From: Cranoglanis bouderius
Taxonomy: Eukaryota; Chordata; Actinopteri; Siluriformes; Cranoglanididae
Assembly (NCBI GenBank): GCA_023630585.1
Contig: CM042548.1
Span: 10,037,027-10,101,026 of the forward strand
Direction of reading: 5' to 3'
DNA: 64,000 nucleotides
Below the pieces are notes generated by a model, which saw nothing but the letters and a program-made list of their open reading frames with translations, was not told the DNA's origin and searched no databases. Positions 1 to 10,693 of this stretch are shown piece after piece. The stretch's first letter is position 1; each line of letters starts with the position of its first letter. Position numbers and translations under genes: made by a program.

Positions 1-1263
1 GGTAGGTGTATTTTAACAGTGAGAGACAGAATAACAACAACAACAAAAAAAATCCAGAAAAACGCATTTCAAAAAAGTTATAAATTGATTTGCATTTTAA
101 TGAGGGAAATAAGTATTTGATCCCCTATCAATCAGCAAGATTTCTGGCTCCCAGGTGTCTTTTACACAGGTAATGAGCTGAGATTAGGAGCGCTCTCTTA
201 AAGGGAGTGCTCCTAATCTCAGTTTGTTACCTGTAAAAAGACACCTGTCCACAGAAGCAATCAATCAATCAGATTCCAAACTCTCCACCATGGCCAAGAC
301 CAAAGAGCTGTCTAAGGATGTCAGGGATAAGCTTGTAGACCTACACAAGGCTGGAATGGGCTACAAGACCATCGCCAAGCAGCTTGGTGAGAAGGTGACA
401 ACAGCTGGTGCGATTATTCGCAAATGGAAGAAACTGTCAGTCTCCCTCGGTCTGGGGCTCCATGCAAGATCTCACCTCGTGGCATTTCCATGATCATGAG
501 AATAGTGAGGAATCAGCCCAGAACTACACAGGAGGATCTTGTTAACGACGTGATGGACTGAAATCCTGCAGCGCCCACAAGGTCCCCCTGCTCAAGAAAG
601 CACATGTATAGGCCCGTCTGAAGTTTGCCTGAATCATTCAGAGGAGAACTGGGTGAAAGTGTTGTGGTCAGGTGTGGTCAGATCTCTTTGGCATCAACTC
701 AACTCGCCATATTTGGAGGAGGAGGAATGCTGCCTATGACCCCAAGTCATAACACCATTCCCACCGTCAAACATGGAGGTGGGAACATTATGCTTTGGGG
801 TGTTTTTCTGCTAAGGGGACAGGACAACTGCACCGCATCAGAGGGACGATGGACGGGACCATGTACCATCAAATCTTGGGTGAGAACCTCCTTCCCTCAG
901 CCAGGGCATTGGAAATGACCTTAATGACTTGGTGAAGATCTGCAAAGAGGAGTGGGACAAAATCCCTCCTGAGATGTGTGCAAACCTGGTGGCTAACTAC
1001 AAGAAACGTCTGATCTCTGTGATTGCCAACAAGGGTTTTGCCACCAAGTACTAAGTCGAAGGGGTCAAATACTTATTTCTCTCATTAAAATGCAAATCAA
1101 TTTATAACGTTTGTGAAATGTGTTTTTCTGGATTTTTTTGTTGTTATTCTCTCTCTCTCACTGTTAAAATACACCTACCAGTAAAATTATAGACTGATCA
1201 TTTCTTTTTCAGTGGGCAAACGTACAAAATCAGCAGAGGATCAAATACTTTTTCCCCCCACTG
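1..1263 (+). mobile_element. Degenerate Tc1-like transposon, left end cut by the window
   Basis: The N-terminal transposase reading starts at 290 (MAKTKELSKDVRDK...) with the paired helix-turn-helix typical of Tc1, then breaks near 440. Later fragments in other frames include the 'KHGGGNIMLWG' block (about 768) and the C-terminal block ending 'NKGFATKY' with a stop at 1052-1054. The segment with the second catalytic D and the E is deleted. The inner inverted repeats at about 50-135 and 1060-1140 match each other in reverse complement. The right end is CACTG followed by TA at 1264-1265; the matching left tip lies before base 1. It is non-functional. Confidence 0.85.
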
Positions 1264-1265
1264 TA

Positions 1266-2517
1266 GCTGTGCTTTCTGTGTCCACACCACCGGGTAGTTA
1301 AAAAAAAATTTTTTGTGTGTATGACAGTGATTTATTCATTATGACACTATGACGATGGCATATTAGAAACGATCGCATAATAGCTCCTGTTCTCTTTGTA
1401 GAACACACGATTCTTGCAATCCTCAATTTGGGGTTCAGGGAGGTGTCTGTCGACGTAAAATCATTTTTTCCACATGGACCCACCCAACACTCAATTATAA
1501 GTATAAAAATGCAGCCCCAAACTTGCAAGGAACCTCCACCATGCTTCACTGTTGCCTGCAGACACTCATTTGTGTAGCACTCTCCAGCCCTTCGGCAAAG
1601 AAACTACTTTCTGCTACAGCCAAATATGTCAAATTTTGACTCCTCAGTCCAGAGCACCTGCTGCCATTTTTCTGCACCACAGTTCCTGAGTTTTCGTGCA
1701 TAGTTGAGTCACTTGGCCTTGTTTCCACATCGGAGGTATGGCTTTTTGGCTGCAAGTCTTCCATGAAGGCCACTTCTGACCAGACTTCTCCTAACAGTAG
1801 ATGGGTGTACCAGGGTCCCACTGGTTTCTACCAGGTCTGAGCTGATGGCACCGCTGGACATCTTCCGATTGCGAAGGGAAGTAAGCCTGATGTGTCTTTC
1901 ATCTGTTGTTGTAAGTTTCCTTCGCAGACCACTGCGTCTACTGTCCTCAACGTTGCCTGTTTCTTTGTGCTTCTTCAAAAGAGCTTGAACAACACATCTG
2001 GAAACCCCTGTCTGCCTTGAAATTTCTGCCTGGGAGAGACCTTGCTGATGCAGTATAACTACCTTCTGCCTTGTTGCTGTGCTCAGTCTTGCCATGGTGA
2101 ATGACTTTTGACAGTAAACTGCCTTCAGCAACCTCACCTTGTTAGCTGAGTTTGACTGTTCCTCACCCAGTTTTATTCCTCCTACACAGCTGTTTCTGTT
2201 TCAGTTAATGATTGTGTTTCAACCTACATATTGAATTGATGATCATTAGCACCTGTTTGGTATAATTGTTTAATCATACACCTGAATATATGCCTACAAA
2301 ATCCCTGACTGTGTGCAAGTGTACCTAGAAGAATTGATGCTGTTTTGAAGGCGAAGGGTGGCCACACCAAATATTGATTTGATGTAGATTTTCATTCTGT
2401 TCTCTCACTTTGCATTTAGTTAATTGATAAATATAAACTATTAACATGTCTATTTTGAAAGCAGTCTTACTTTACAGCATTTTTTTCACATCTGCCTAAA
2501 ACGTTTCCACAGTACTG
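1266..2517 (-). mobile_element. Degenerate Tc1-like transposon (minus strand)
   Basis: The minus-strand transposase start at about 2092 gives MARLSTATRQKV..., an HTH region and the motif 'HPSTVRRSLVRSGLHGR', ending in frame breaks near 1709. A 'KHGGGSLQVWG' block follows at about 1510-1549. The outer end is the inverted-repeat tip ending at 2517, with TA at 2518-2519. The left tip is not recognisable and the D/E catalytic part is eroded. The element abuts the preceding Tc1 copy. Confidence 0.75.
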
Positions 2518-2519
2518 TA

Positions 2520-4165
2520 CATTCTCACAATGATTCACAATGACCAATGAGTTGGCTGGTTTGCAGTGAAGGGATTTCCAACACCTTCTGCATACTGGCT
2601 TTGTTGTTGGACTCCGTTTGCTGCCCGTCTTCATCAGCAAGGGCTAAAAAAATTCCCTCTTTGAACCTCTTTTCCACAAGTTTAGGGCGTGACACTTTTT
2701 GTTATCCTTGCATTTCCTGGTGGAGGTGCTTTCAGTGTCTTTAATATCCAAGACTCAAATTTACCACAATTTTAGCCCTGATTTTCCAGTTCCTAACTAA
2801 TTTTGGAGCTCAGCAAGCAAGTCAAGTTTTGTTTTAAAGTAATGTGTACTGTGATAGGGTCAGCCATTCTGAGATTTTGAAAGTCGTGTAGTGTGCACTC
2901 TGCAACAAGTACCAGGACTTTTTTTTTTAAAGCCCAAAATCTAGTTGCCTCTGCCAGGTGGTTAAGACTTGTTCATTGCTTGCACTTTCAAAAACCCAAC
3001 CCCAAATCAACATGGATATAGTTGCAGGACTACAAAATCCATGTGTACTTTGGCCATCTCAGCTGAACCTGTATTGGAACCTGTGGTCTGATTTCAGGAA
3101 TCACTGATTTCAGCAGTCCACATGCATAAACCTAAGGAAAGGAGCATGAAATGTTCTGATGATGCGATGTGTAAGATCCCTCTACAACAGAGGTATTCAG
3201 AAGTGCAGGTGAGATGAAAAATTTATATTTAAATGACCATTTCAGACCTGACAACTATTTTACATTTTGCAAAGGATTTTCACATTTTAACAACCGAACG
3301 AAAAAATATGCCAAAATGGTAGATGAGCCAATCGACATACTAATTCGTAATGAGGGACAGTTGAGCAGGTGTTTTGAGCTCTCCGCTTAAAAGATGCATT
3401 GATGCAAGTTCATTCATGTAAAATAAACACTGTACTTGACTATCAATACATATTAGATATATGATGTGAGTTAATTATATTTATTAGGGATGCCACAGAA
3501 ATATTTCAGCCAAAATAGTCAGGAACTGTATGTTTGGTTTTCTTCCGAAACAGAAAAAAAAAATTGACGGGGGGGGAACGAAGTGTAAAATCTAATACTT
3601 TACAATTAATGTTGATGATCATTATAATTGGACAGTGATATAAAATGCTGTTTGCGCTCTTGCACTGCGGTCACGCTATGATCTGTTCAGAATATTTGTG
3701 CTCGTGTGCATTAAGTTTCAGGGTAGCCCGTTTGCGAGGGGCTGTAGAAAATGCGGTTTGGTCTTTCATCTTTGTTAAATACAATTACATTAAACGAAAT
3801 CCTTAAAAATAAATAAAGGTGTTGATACTTATTTATATTTTTATATTTATGCTCATTGCACAGCATACTTTATTAACAAAAACGTGCAGAGGTTAAAAGA
3901 ATTAAAAGTAATAAAGTTACCCCTCAGAAACTGTTAAGGCTGAGCCTATGTAATGCTTATTGCGCAGAAAAAACTATAACAATATGGCAAGTTAAAATTA
4001 ATTACTAGTAAATGTTTATTAAAATACATAAACTCCAAAATATTAATGAAGAGGACTTCAGGTACTTATTACCTGATTTTCATATTTCACTACTGATGAT
4101 AATTCTGTGTCTACAAGTAGTTGTCCTGATGCTTTGCTTTACTTTCTACACTGACCCTGTGGATG
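2520..4165. other. No recognisable gene
   Basis: AT-rich sequence with only short shadow ORFs. I see no exon with family similarity and no clear repeat boundary. A (G)8 run and an A run lie near 3551-3580. It may be intergenic DNA upstream of dyrk1a or part of its first intron. Confidence 0.5.
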
Positions 4166-4173
4166 CTCCCAAG

Positions 4174-4693
4174 TAGGGCTGGGCGGTATGATACCGTTAC
4201 CGCGGAATAAAATGTCTACCGTTACAGATTTTTCTATTCTGTGTATACCGCGAAATGTAAGTAAGTGGGCGTGGTTAACTTTGTGCGTAGTGCTCCTACA
4301 TGTGAGAACTATCGAGACGCTGTACATAAGAGTAGTTGTGAGAGGAAAAACATGGGAGAAAGATAAGCACGCTTGTGAAGAAGTCCCACAAACCAATGCT
4401 GAGCAGGAGGAGGAACTTGTTATGAAAAGAGGCGCGACATCGGTGGTATGGACGTGGTTCGGGTTTACAAAATCTGACAGAGCAGAAAAATGTTATTTGC
4501 ATTTTTGTTGCGTGAATGTTCCCGCTAGCAGCGGTAGCACAAGTAACCTGTTTTATCATCTTAAAATTAAATGATGTCAAAGCATACAATTGATTTACCA
4601 GAATGACTATTTTTTTACGTGAGATATATCGTTACCATGAAATAAAATTACTCATTCTGTGAAATAGATTTTGGGTCATACCGCCCACCCCTA
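4174..4693 (+). mobile_element. Short hAT-type element with a BED-finger remnant
   Basis: Terminal inverted repeats are TAGGGCTGGGCGGTATGA at the left and its near-complement at the right. Flanks CTCCCAAG (4166-4173) and CTCCCAGG (4694-4701) form an 8-bp target duplication with one mismatch, as expected for hAT. One open frame (4188-4574) fills most of the 520-bp element. Its second half resembles a BED zinc finger: WTWFGF near 4452, paired cysteines (HFCC near 4500) and an SNLFYHL tail near 4543-4563. There is no transposase core, so it is non-autonomous, probably a deletion derivative or a first exon. Confidence 0.7.
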
Positions 4694-4894
4694 CTCCCAG
4701 GTGTCCTAATATGATGTGCATTTCAGTGATTAACCTCACCTGGACACAGTAGACTTGTACCAAAGAACTGCTGCTATATTCATAAAGACTGTCCTGTGTT
4801 CATCCCAGGACTCATTCACAATGTGTTCACACTGATCATCCTTTCCACACACATAGTACTACTTGTCTTTACACTTCTACAGCTGTATACTGTA

Positions 4895-5060
4895 ATCCAC
4901 TATCCGGTGTCACCCAGGATAGGACGGGTTTCCTTTTGAGTCTGATTCTTCCACGGCTCTAAATTCACATCCAGGTTTCTGTAAAACTGCTTTGTGACAA
5001 CATCTGTTGTTAAAAGCACTATACAAATGAAATGTAGTTGAATTGAATCATAATGGAATA
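4895..5060 (+). repeat. Dispersed repeat, probable LINE 3' tail
   Basis: Contains the block 'CTGCTTTGTGACAACATC' followed by 'TTGTTAAAAGCACTATAC' and a short A/T tail. Related sequence occurs inverted at about 35845-36255 and 42515-42690, so this is a multi-copy family in the window. The class is inferred. Confidence 0.55.
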
Positions 5061-5544
5061 ACCATGCAGTACTGTGCTGGCTTCTCACATGTCTTGTTCC
5101 TCAATTTTTTTACTCCATATATTCTAGAGTGAAATGTACAAGAGATAAGAAGTTGATGAGGAACCTCTTATCTCCGATTTTTTTCCGCATGCTACTTGGT
5201 GGTGGTGCCTGCATGTCTACCTGATGAACACTTAGCTTTAAGATGCAAATATACTTCTCTTTTACCATGCATACGTGCACGCGTGCAGCTGCTATGTGAG
5301 CGGCATTGTTCACATACTCGCTTGCTTATCTTATGTACATCTGGAGGATTAAATGTGTCATCCACTATCTAGCACGTCAAAGACAATACTTCCAGGTTTC
5401 CAACTTGTACTGTAGTGTTTAGCGATTTCATGCACATAAACAGACTGATAAGCTCTGTTCGTCTTTAAAACTGTCTGTAGTCAGTGTGATATTTCTTATG
5501 ATCTGCATCTCATATCAAAAACTCTTCTCTTACATTCAGCAGTA

Positions 5545-6740
5545 TACCGACCACTCTATTAGGTACGCTATACTAATACTGGGTATGGCCTCCCTTTGCT
5601 CTCAAAACAGCTTCAGTTCTTCATGGCATAGATTCAACAAGATGTTGGAAACATTCCTTTGAGATTCTGGTCCACGTTGACATGATTGCATCACGCAATT
5701 CTTGCAGATTTTTCAGGTGCATTTTCATGCTGTGAATCTCCTGTTTTACCACATCTCAAAGGTGTGTTCTATTGGATTCAGATCCGGTGACTGGGAAGGC
5801 CACTGAAGAACACTGAACTCATTGGTCATGTTCATAAAACCAGTTTTAGACGACCTTTGCTTTGTGACATGCTGCATTATCTTCTAAGGAAGTAGCCATT
5901 AGAAGATGGGTAAATTGTGGCCATGAAGGGATACACATGGTCAGCATCAATACTCAAATCAGATGTTGCTTTCAAGCGATTATTGATTGGTGTTAACAGA
6001 CCCAAAGTGTGGCAAGAAAGTATTCCCCTACCATTACACCACCTCCACCAGCCTGGACTGCTGCCACAAGGCAGGTTGGGTCCATGGATTCATTCTGTTG
6101 GTTCTGACCCTACCATCTGTGTGCCTCAGCAGAAATCGAGATTCATCAGACCAGGCTACCTTTTTCCAGTCTTCAGCTGTCCAGTTTTGGTGAGTCTGTG
6201 CCCTCTGCAGCCTCAGTTTTCTGTTCTTGAGTGACAGAAGTGGAACCTGACGTGGTCTTCTGCTATTGTAGCCCATGCGCTTCAAGGTTCGACTTGTACG
6301 TTCTGAGATGATTTTGCCTCACCACAATTGTAGAGAGTGTTTGAGTTACTGTAGCCTTTCTGTCAGCTTGAACCAGTCTGGCCATCCTCTGTTTAAGTCT
6401 CTCATTAACAAGAGGTTTCCATCCGCAGAATTGCTGCTCACTGGATGTTTTTTCTTTATTGTACCATTCTCAGTAAACTCTTGAGACTGTTCTGCGTAAA
6501 AATCCCAGGAGATCAGCAGTTATAGAAATACTCAAACCAGACTGTCTGGCACCAGCAATCATGCCACAGTCAAAAATCACTGAGATCACATTTTCTGTGA
6601 TTGCTGTGAACATTACCTGAAGCTGCTGGCACGTATCTGCATGATTTTATGCATTGCAGTGCTGTCACACAGTTGGCTGATTAGATGACTGCGTGAATGT
6701 GTAGGTGTACAGGTGTTCCTAATAAAGTGCTCAGTTAGTG
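5545..6740 (-). mobile_element. Tc1-like transposon, degenerate
   Basis: The minus strand carries a transposase piece (6285 down to 6034) with 'NWTAEDWKKVAWSDESRF', the block holding the first catalytic D of Tc1 enzymes. The ends resemble each other inverted (CACTCTATTAGG at the left, CCTAATAAAGTGCTCAG at the right), followed by TA at 6741-6742. Stops and frame breaks fill the rest. A shorter relative lies at 32949-33838. Confidence 0.75.
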
Positions 6741-7104
6741 TAGGTACCTTTCTAGGAAATCCAGAAACGTGGTACTCAAAGCAGATCTTTTGGTCAGTTT
6801 AAAAAGGCTTTTAAAATTCAAATACTAACTGTAATAGGAAAACCGTTCGTGTTTGTACTCAATACTGCTCTAGAATAGTATGTAGTACAAGTATGCAATT
6901 TGAGATACAGTGCTAGTTTGTTTATTCAGTTGCAGACACAGTCACATGGTGATACACTGCCTCAATTATTTCCGTTGGTATTGCACTACATGCACATGTC
7001 GCGTTAATTTCTGAGGGTGTGCACAAGCAACGCACCAAATGACTGCAGGATAACAGCAAGTATAAATTTAAGGCCTGCTAGTGTGATAGCCATTCCATTC
7101 CATA

Positions 7105-7997
7105 GGCACTAATGCACCCCCATACCATCAGAGATGCAGGCTTTTGAACAGAGCGCTGATGAAAAGCCGGATGGTCCCTCTCCTCTTTAGTGTAGAGGCT
7201 GCAGCATCCATGGTTTCCAAAAAGAATTTAAAATTTCGATTCATCTGACCACAAAACAGTTTTCCACTTTGCCTCAGTCCATTTTAAATGAGCTTTGGCC
7301 TAGAGAAGACGGCTACCTTTCTGGATCATGTTCACATATGGCTTCTTCTTTGCATGATAGAGCTTTAACCTGCATTTGTGGATGGCACGGCAAACTGTGC
7401 TCACAGACAATGAGTTCTGGAGGTGTTTCTGAGCCCATGCAGTCATGCCTGTTTTTAATGCAGTGCCGCCTGAGGGCCCAAAGATCACCAGCATGCAATA
7501 TTGATTTTCAGCCTTGTCCCCTGTGCAGATTTATCCAGGTTCTCAGAATCTTTTGATGATATTATGTACTGTAGATGATGAGATATTCATAGTCTTTGCA
7601 ATTTTACGTTGAAGAACATTATTCTGAAATTGTTCCACAAATTGTAGACAGTTTTTGACAGATTGGTGAACCTCTGCCCATCTTTACTTCTGAAAGACTC
7701 TGCCTCACTAAGATACTCTTTTTATACCCAATCATGTTACTGACCTGTTGCCAATTAACCTCCAGCTGTTTCTTTTTAGTAAAACTTACTTTTCCAGCCT
7801 TTTGTTGCCTCTGTCCCAACTTTTTAGAGACGTGTTGCAGCCATCATTAAAATGGTACATTTCCTTAGTTCAAACGATTGTTATTCACAATAGAACATAG
7901 AAAACACAACATATGGGTTTATGAGATTTGTAAATCATTGCATTCTGTTTTTATTTACATTTTACACAGCGTCCCAACTTTTTTGGAATTGGGGTTG
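7105..7997 (-). mobile_element. Tc1-like transposon, 5'-truncated
   Basis: Minus-strand fragments include 'MGRGSPICQKLSTICG' (N-terminal DNA-binding part, near 7685) and 'SVSTVCRAIHKCRLKLYHAKK' read in two blocks (about 7330-7410). The intact end is the tip ending GGGGTTG, with TA at 7998-7999. The opposite tip is missing and similarity fades near 7105. Dead copy. Confidence 0.7.
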
Positions 7998-7999
7998 TA

Positions 8000-8955
8000 C
8001 TCCGATATTTTGGATGCACATACAGATCGCTCAAAGTGAGGAAGCACAGTGTTATGGACAGTTTGTACCCATTAAAAATCAGTAAAATAATATGAGATAT
8101 GACTCATTAGCAGCAGTAATTTAGTTAGTTCTGCTTTCAGCCAAGAAATAACAGGATCTGTTAAAAATATGTATTATGTTTTTTAAGAAAAGGAAACATC
8201 AGTGATGCTTGGCTGCTCGGATGGTAAAATAGTTCTTTGGTTTATATGGCATTTTACCCTAAAAACCACATGCAGTGACTGGAAAACCATTTGGGATTTG
8301 GTCTGTGTGGTGGAAGAGTACAATATTCCTGTTTGAAGACATGGTGAATTAGTGTAAATAAAATAAAAAAACTTAACAAAATGTAGTATATTTCATGCTG
8401 CCTTAACAATGTAGTCTTTCTAGAATTGATTAATGGCAATGGGCCACCGGGTGTTTAGAACATCATGGGAAGCTATTTGAAATACTCTTGCCAGGGCTAT
8501 CAGTGAAGATTATAAAGAAAATAAAGGAGAACATAGAAATACCAAATGAAGAACAAATCTATGAGTATCTTGAAATTTAAGGGCCATATACAGAGTTCAG
8601 TTACGCATGTGTAGTGAGGATTTAATACCGTAATTGCACGCACCAGTATTCAGATCTCTGACATAACTACAGACTTAAGCCCTATTCAAAGTTTTCAGCA
8701 TGATTTATGCACATGGGTTGGCAAACAGAGGCATGTCTTAGTTATGCGTGATTCTGACTTCTGTCCATTTCCCTTATCCAGAGTAACTTAATGTGTAATG
8801 TTACACATGGGCATCAGAGTCCCGTGTGCAGGCAAACATTTCTATGAAAATGTTTCATCCAAGGCATTGCCTTACTTGGCTCTCTAAAGTGATCAAGAAT
8901 GAAGTGAGCCATTTAAAGAAGGCCATTCAAACCTTTGTACAGATTGCATTTACCT
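8000..8955. other. No recognisable gene
   Basis: AT-rich and unassigned. A short stretch near 8768-8790 (CCCTTATCCAGAGTAACTTA) resembles the 3' tail of the tRNA-derived SINEs seen elsewhere in the window. Confidence 0.45.
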
Positions 8956-9442
8956 ACACTATATGGCCAAAAGTATGCGAGCACCTGACCATCAAACCCA
9001 TATGTGTTCCTTCCCCAAACGGTTGCCACAAACTTGGAATACAATTGTATAGGATGTATGCTGTAGTATTGCAATTTTCCTTCACTGGAACCAAACCTGT
9101 TCCAGCATGACTATGCCCCTGTGCACAAAGGAAGGTCCATAAAGACATGGTTTGCCAAGGGTGGAGTGGAAGAACTCGAGTGGCTTGCACAGAGCACGGA
9201 CCTCAACCCCAATTGAACACCTTTGGGGTGAAGAAACACGGTAAAACCAGAATAAAACACTGGCAGCACTTTTAGGCTTTCCACTAGATTTTGGAGTGTG
9301 GCTGTGGGGATTTGCCCTTTCAGCCCATTCCACAAGAGCATTAGTGAGGCCCAGGCCTCCTCGCCCAACATCAGTGCCTGACCTCACTAATGCTCTTGTG
9401 GAATGGGTTGAAAGGGCAAATCCCCACAGCCACACTCCAAAA
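8956..9442 (+). mobile_element. Tc1-like remnant ('ACTATATGGCC' family) with internal palindrome
   Basis: Begins with the terminal motif CACTATATGGCCAAAAG. It contains an eroded transposase tail with the order 'FQHD...VHK...MKTWFAK', then 'DLNPN', which corresponds to the second D and the region before the E. The right part is rearranged: 9289-9349 and 9382-9442 are 61-bp inverted copies with one mismatch around a 32-bp spacer. Relatives lie at 12304, 33895, 36450 and 48356. Confidence 0.65.
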
Positions 9443-10496
9443 GTGTAAGTGCAATAAAAGTTGCCTGTGTTTATAGTAGAGCACCTTTTGTGAGTGGCGT
9501 GATGCATCAAAATGTTAGGTACCACTTGAGTTATTTATTTTTTGCACAAGCCTGCTCTGTAAATCAATCTGCTAAAAAAATAATTCAAGCTTGCCTTGCC
9601 TTTTCAGATCATATTACTCTCAGTGCTAAGCATGATTCGAAATGATGGTGCGATAATGCCGGGATTGCACCTTCTGTTACTGGTTTGGGTGAATTCTTCG
9701 CCCAATCTCAGTTCACTCAGATAAATCACTCTCTCCCTCCCTGAGATTTTTAGTTTGCTCTCAGCCTCCCATGTGCTGGATGTTACCTCAAAGTGTACCA
9801 AAGTTCAATTTAATTTCTTGTTTATTTCTTGTTTTCTTATTGGCAAATGGCAGAAGCTCTGCCCTGGCAACAAAAAGTCTATTTGCATAGTCTGCTGTGA
9901 TTGGCTTGAACGTTGATGGGCTTGCCAAATCACACTGTATCTTGGTGGTGATAGGCTATGCTAATTGGGTGCTGTTGCTGGGATTCTGAATAGTGGTGTG
10001 GTTCAGTGTGGCTGTGGCGCATTGTGCTGCCTGCTGAGGGATGCTCATAAACGAGCATTCTCCTAATAATTATCGGAATTTAGTCTTAAAGGAGGGTAAA
10101 TTTGTCAGGGTGGACTCGGTATTTTTTCTATTATATTCCTGTCCTACATATACCATTGAGTTACTCAGAAACTAAACGTTAAATGTTCTTTCGTTTAGGG
10201 TTTAGTTTAGTGTGCACTGTGGCATTCGTGGCTATATTCAGCATATTTTGAGATTGTCCAAATCTCCTTTCCTAATCTCCTTTTTCCTCTTTTCTTATGT
10301 GGTCACATCTATATAAACTATGTATAAAAAAAAGTTGTTTAGGCATATAGCAATAAGTTGCATATAATGAGGTACTTCATCATGATATAAAAGCTGCATG
10401 GTGATCTGTGATGCTTGTTTAAAATAAGGAATCCTTTAAATTAGTGTATCGGCTTGTCCTAATAAGCACTAATACATATTTGAACTTTTCTTCTAG
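9443..10496. other. No recognisable gene; ends in the splice acceptor of the first visible dyrk1a exon
   Basis: No exon or repeat identified. The last bases form a polypyrimidine/AG acceptor (TTTTCTTCTAG) directly before the dyrk1a coding sequence. I looked for the short exon encoding the first codons (ATG plus about two codons followed by a GT donor) here and further upstream and did not find it. Confidence 0.5.
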
Positions 10497-10693
10497 GGGG
10501 AGAGACCTCAGCATGCCAACCCTGGTCTGGCCGGCTTGCACGCTCTTTTCCTTTCAATGCTGCTGGATTTCACATGGCTGCTCCAATGCCTCATTCACAC
10601 CCGCAGCACAGTGACTGTCACCAGCAGAGTACAGAGCAGTCTGGCACTGTACTACCATACAGTGACCAGACACAAGCGCTCACTGCCAATCAG
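10497..10693 (+). CDS. dyrk1a: dyrk1a exon: N-terminal region
   Basis: Starts in phase so that a preceding G completes a glycine codon (G-GETSAC...), matching the human junction after MHT. Encodes the N-terminal segment with 'FNAAGFHMAAPMPHSH' and ends ...LTANQ before GTACTA. The short isoform form is implied: the nine-residue alternative segment seen in one human isoform is not encoded after this donor. Confidence 0.9.

Noticed and set aside
1..10496. Start exon of dyrk1a
   Set aside because: I looked for an ATG-CAY-type short exon followed by GT in the right phase and found none convincing; it is probably upstream of the window.
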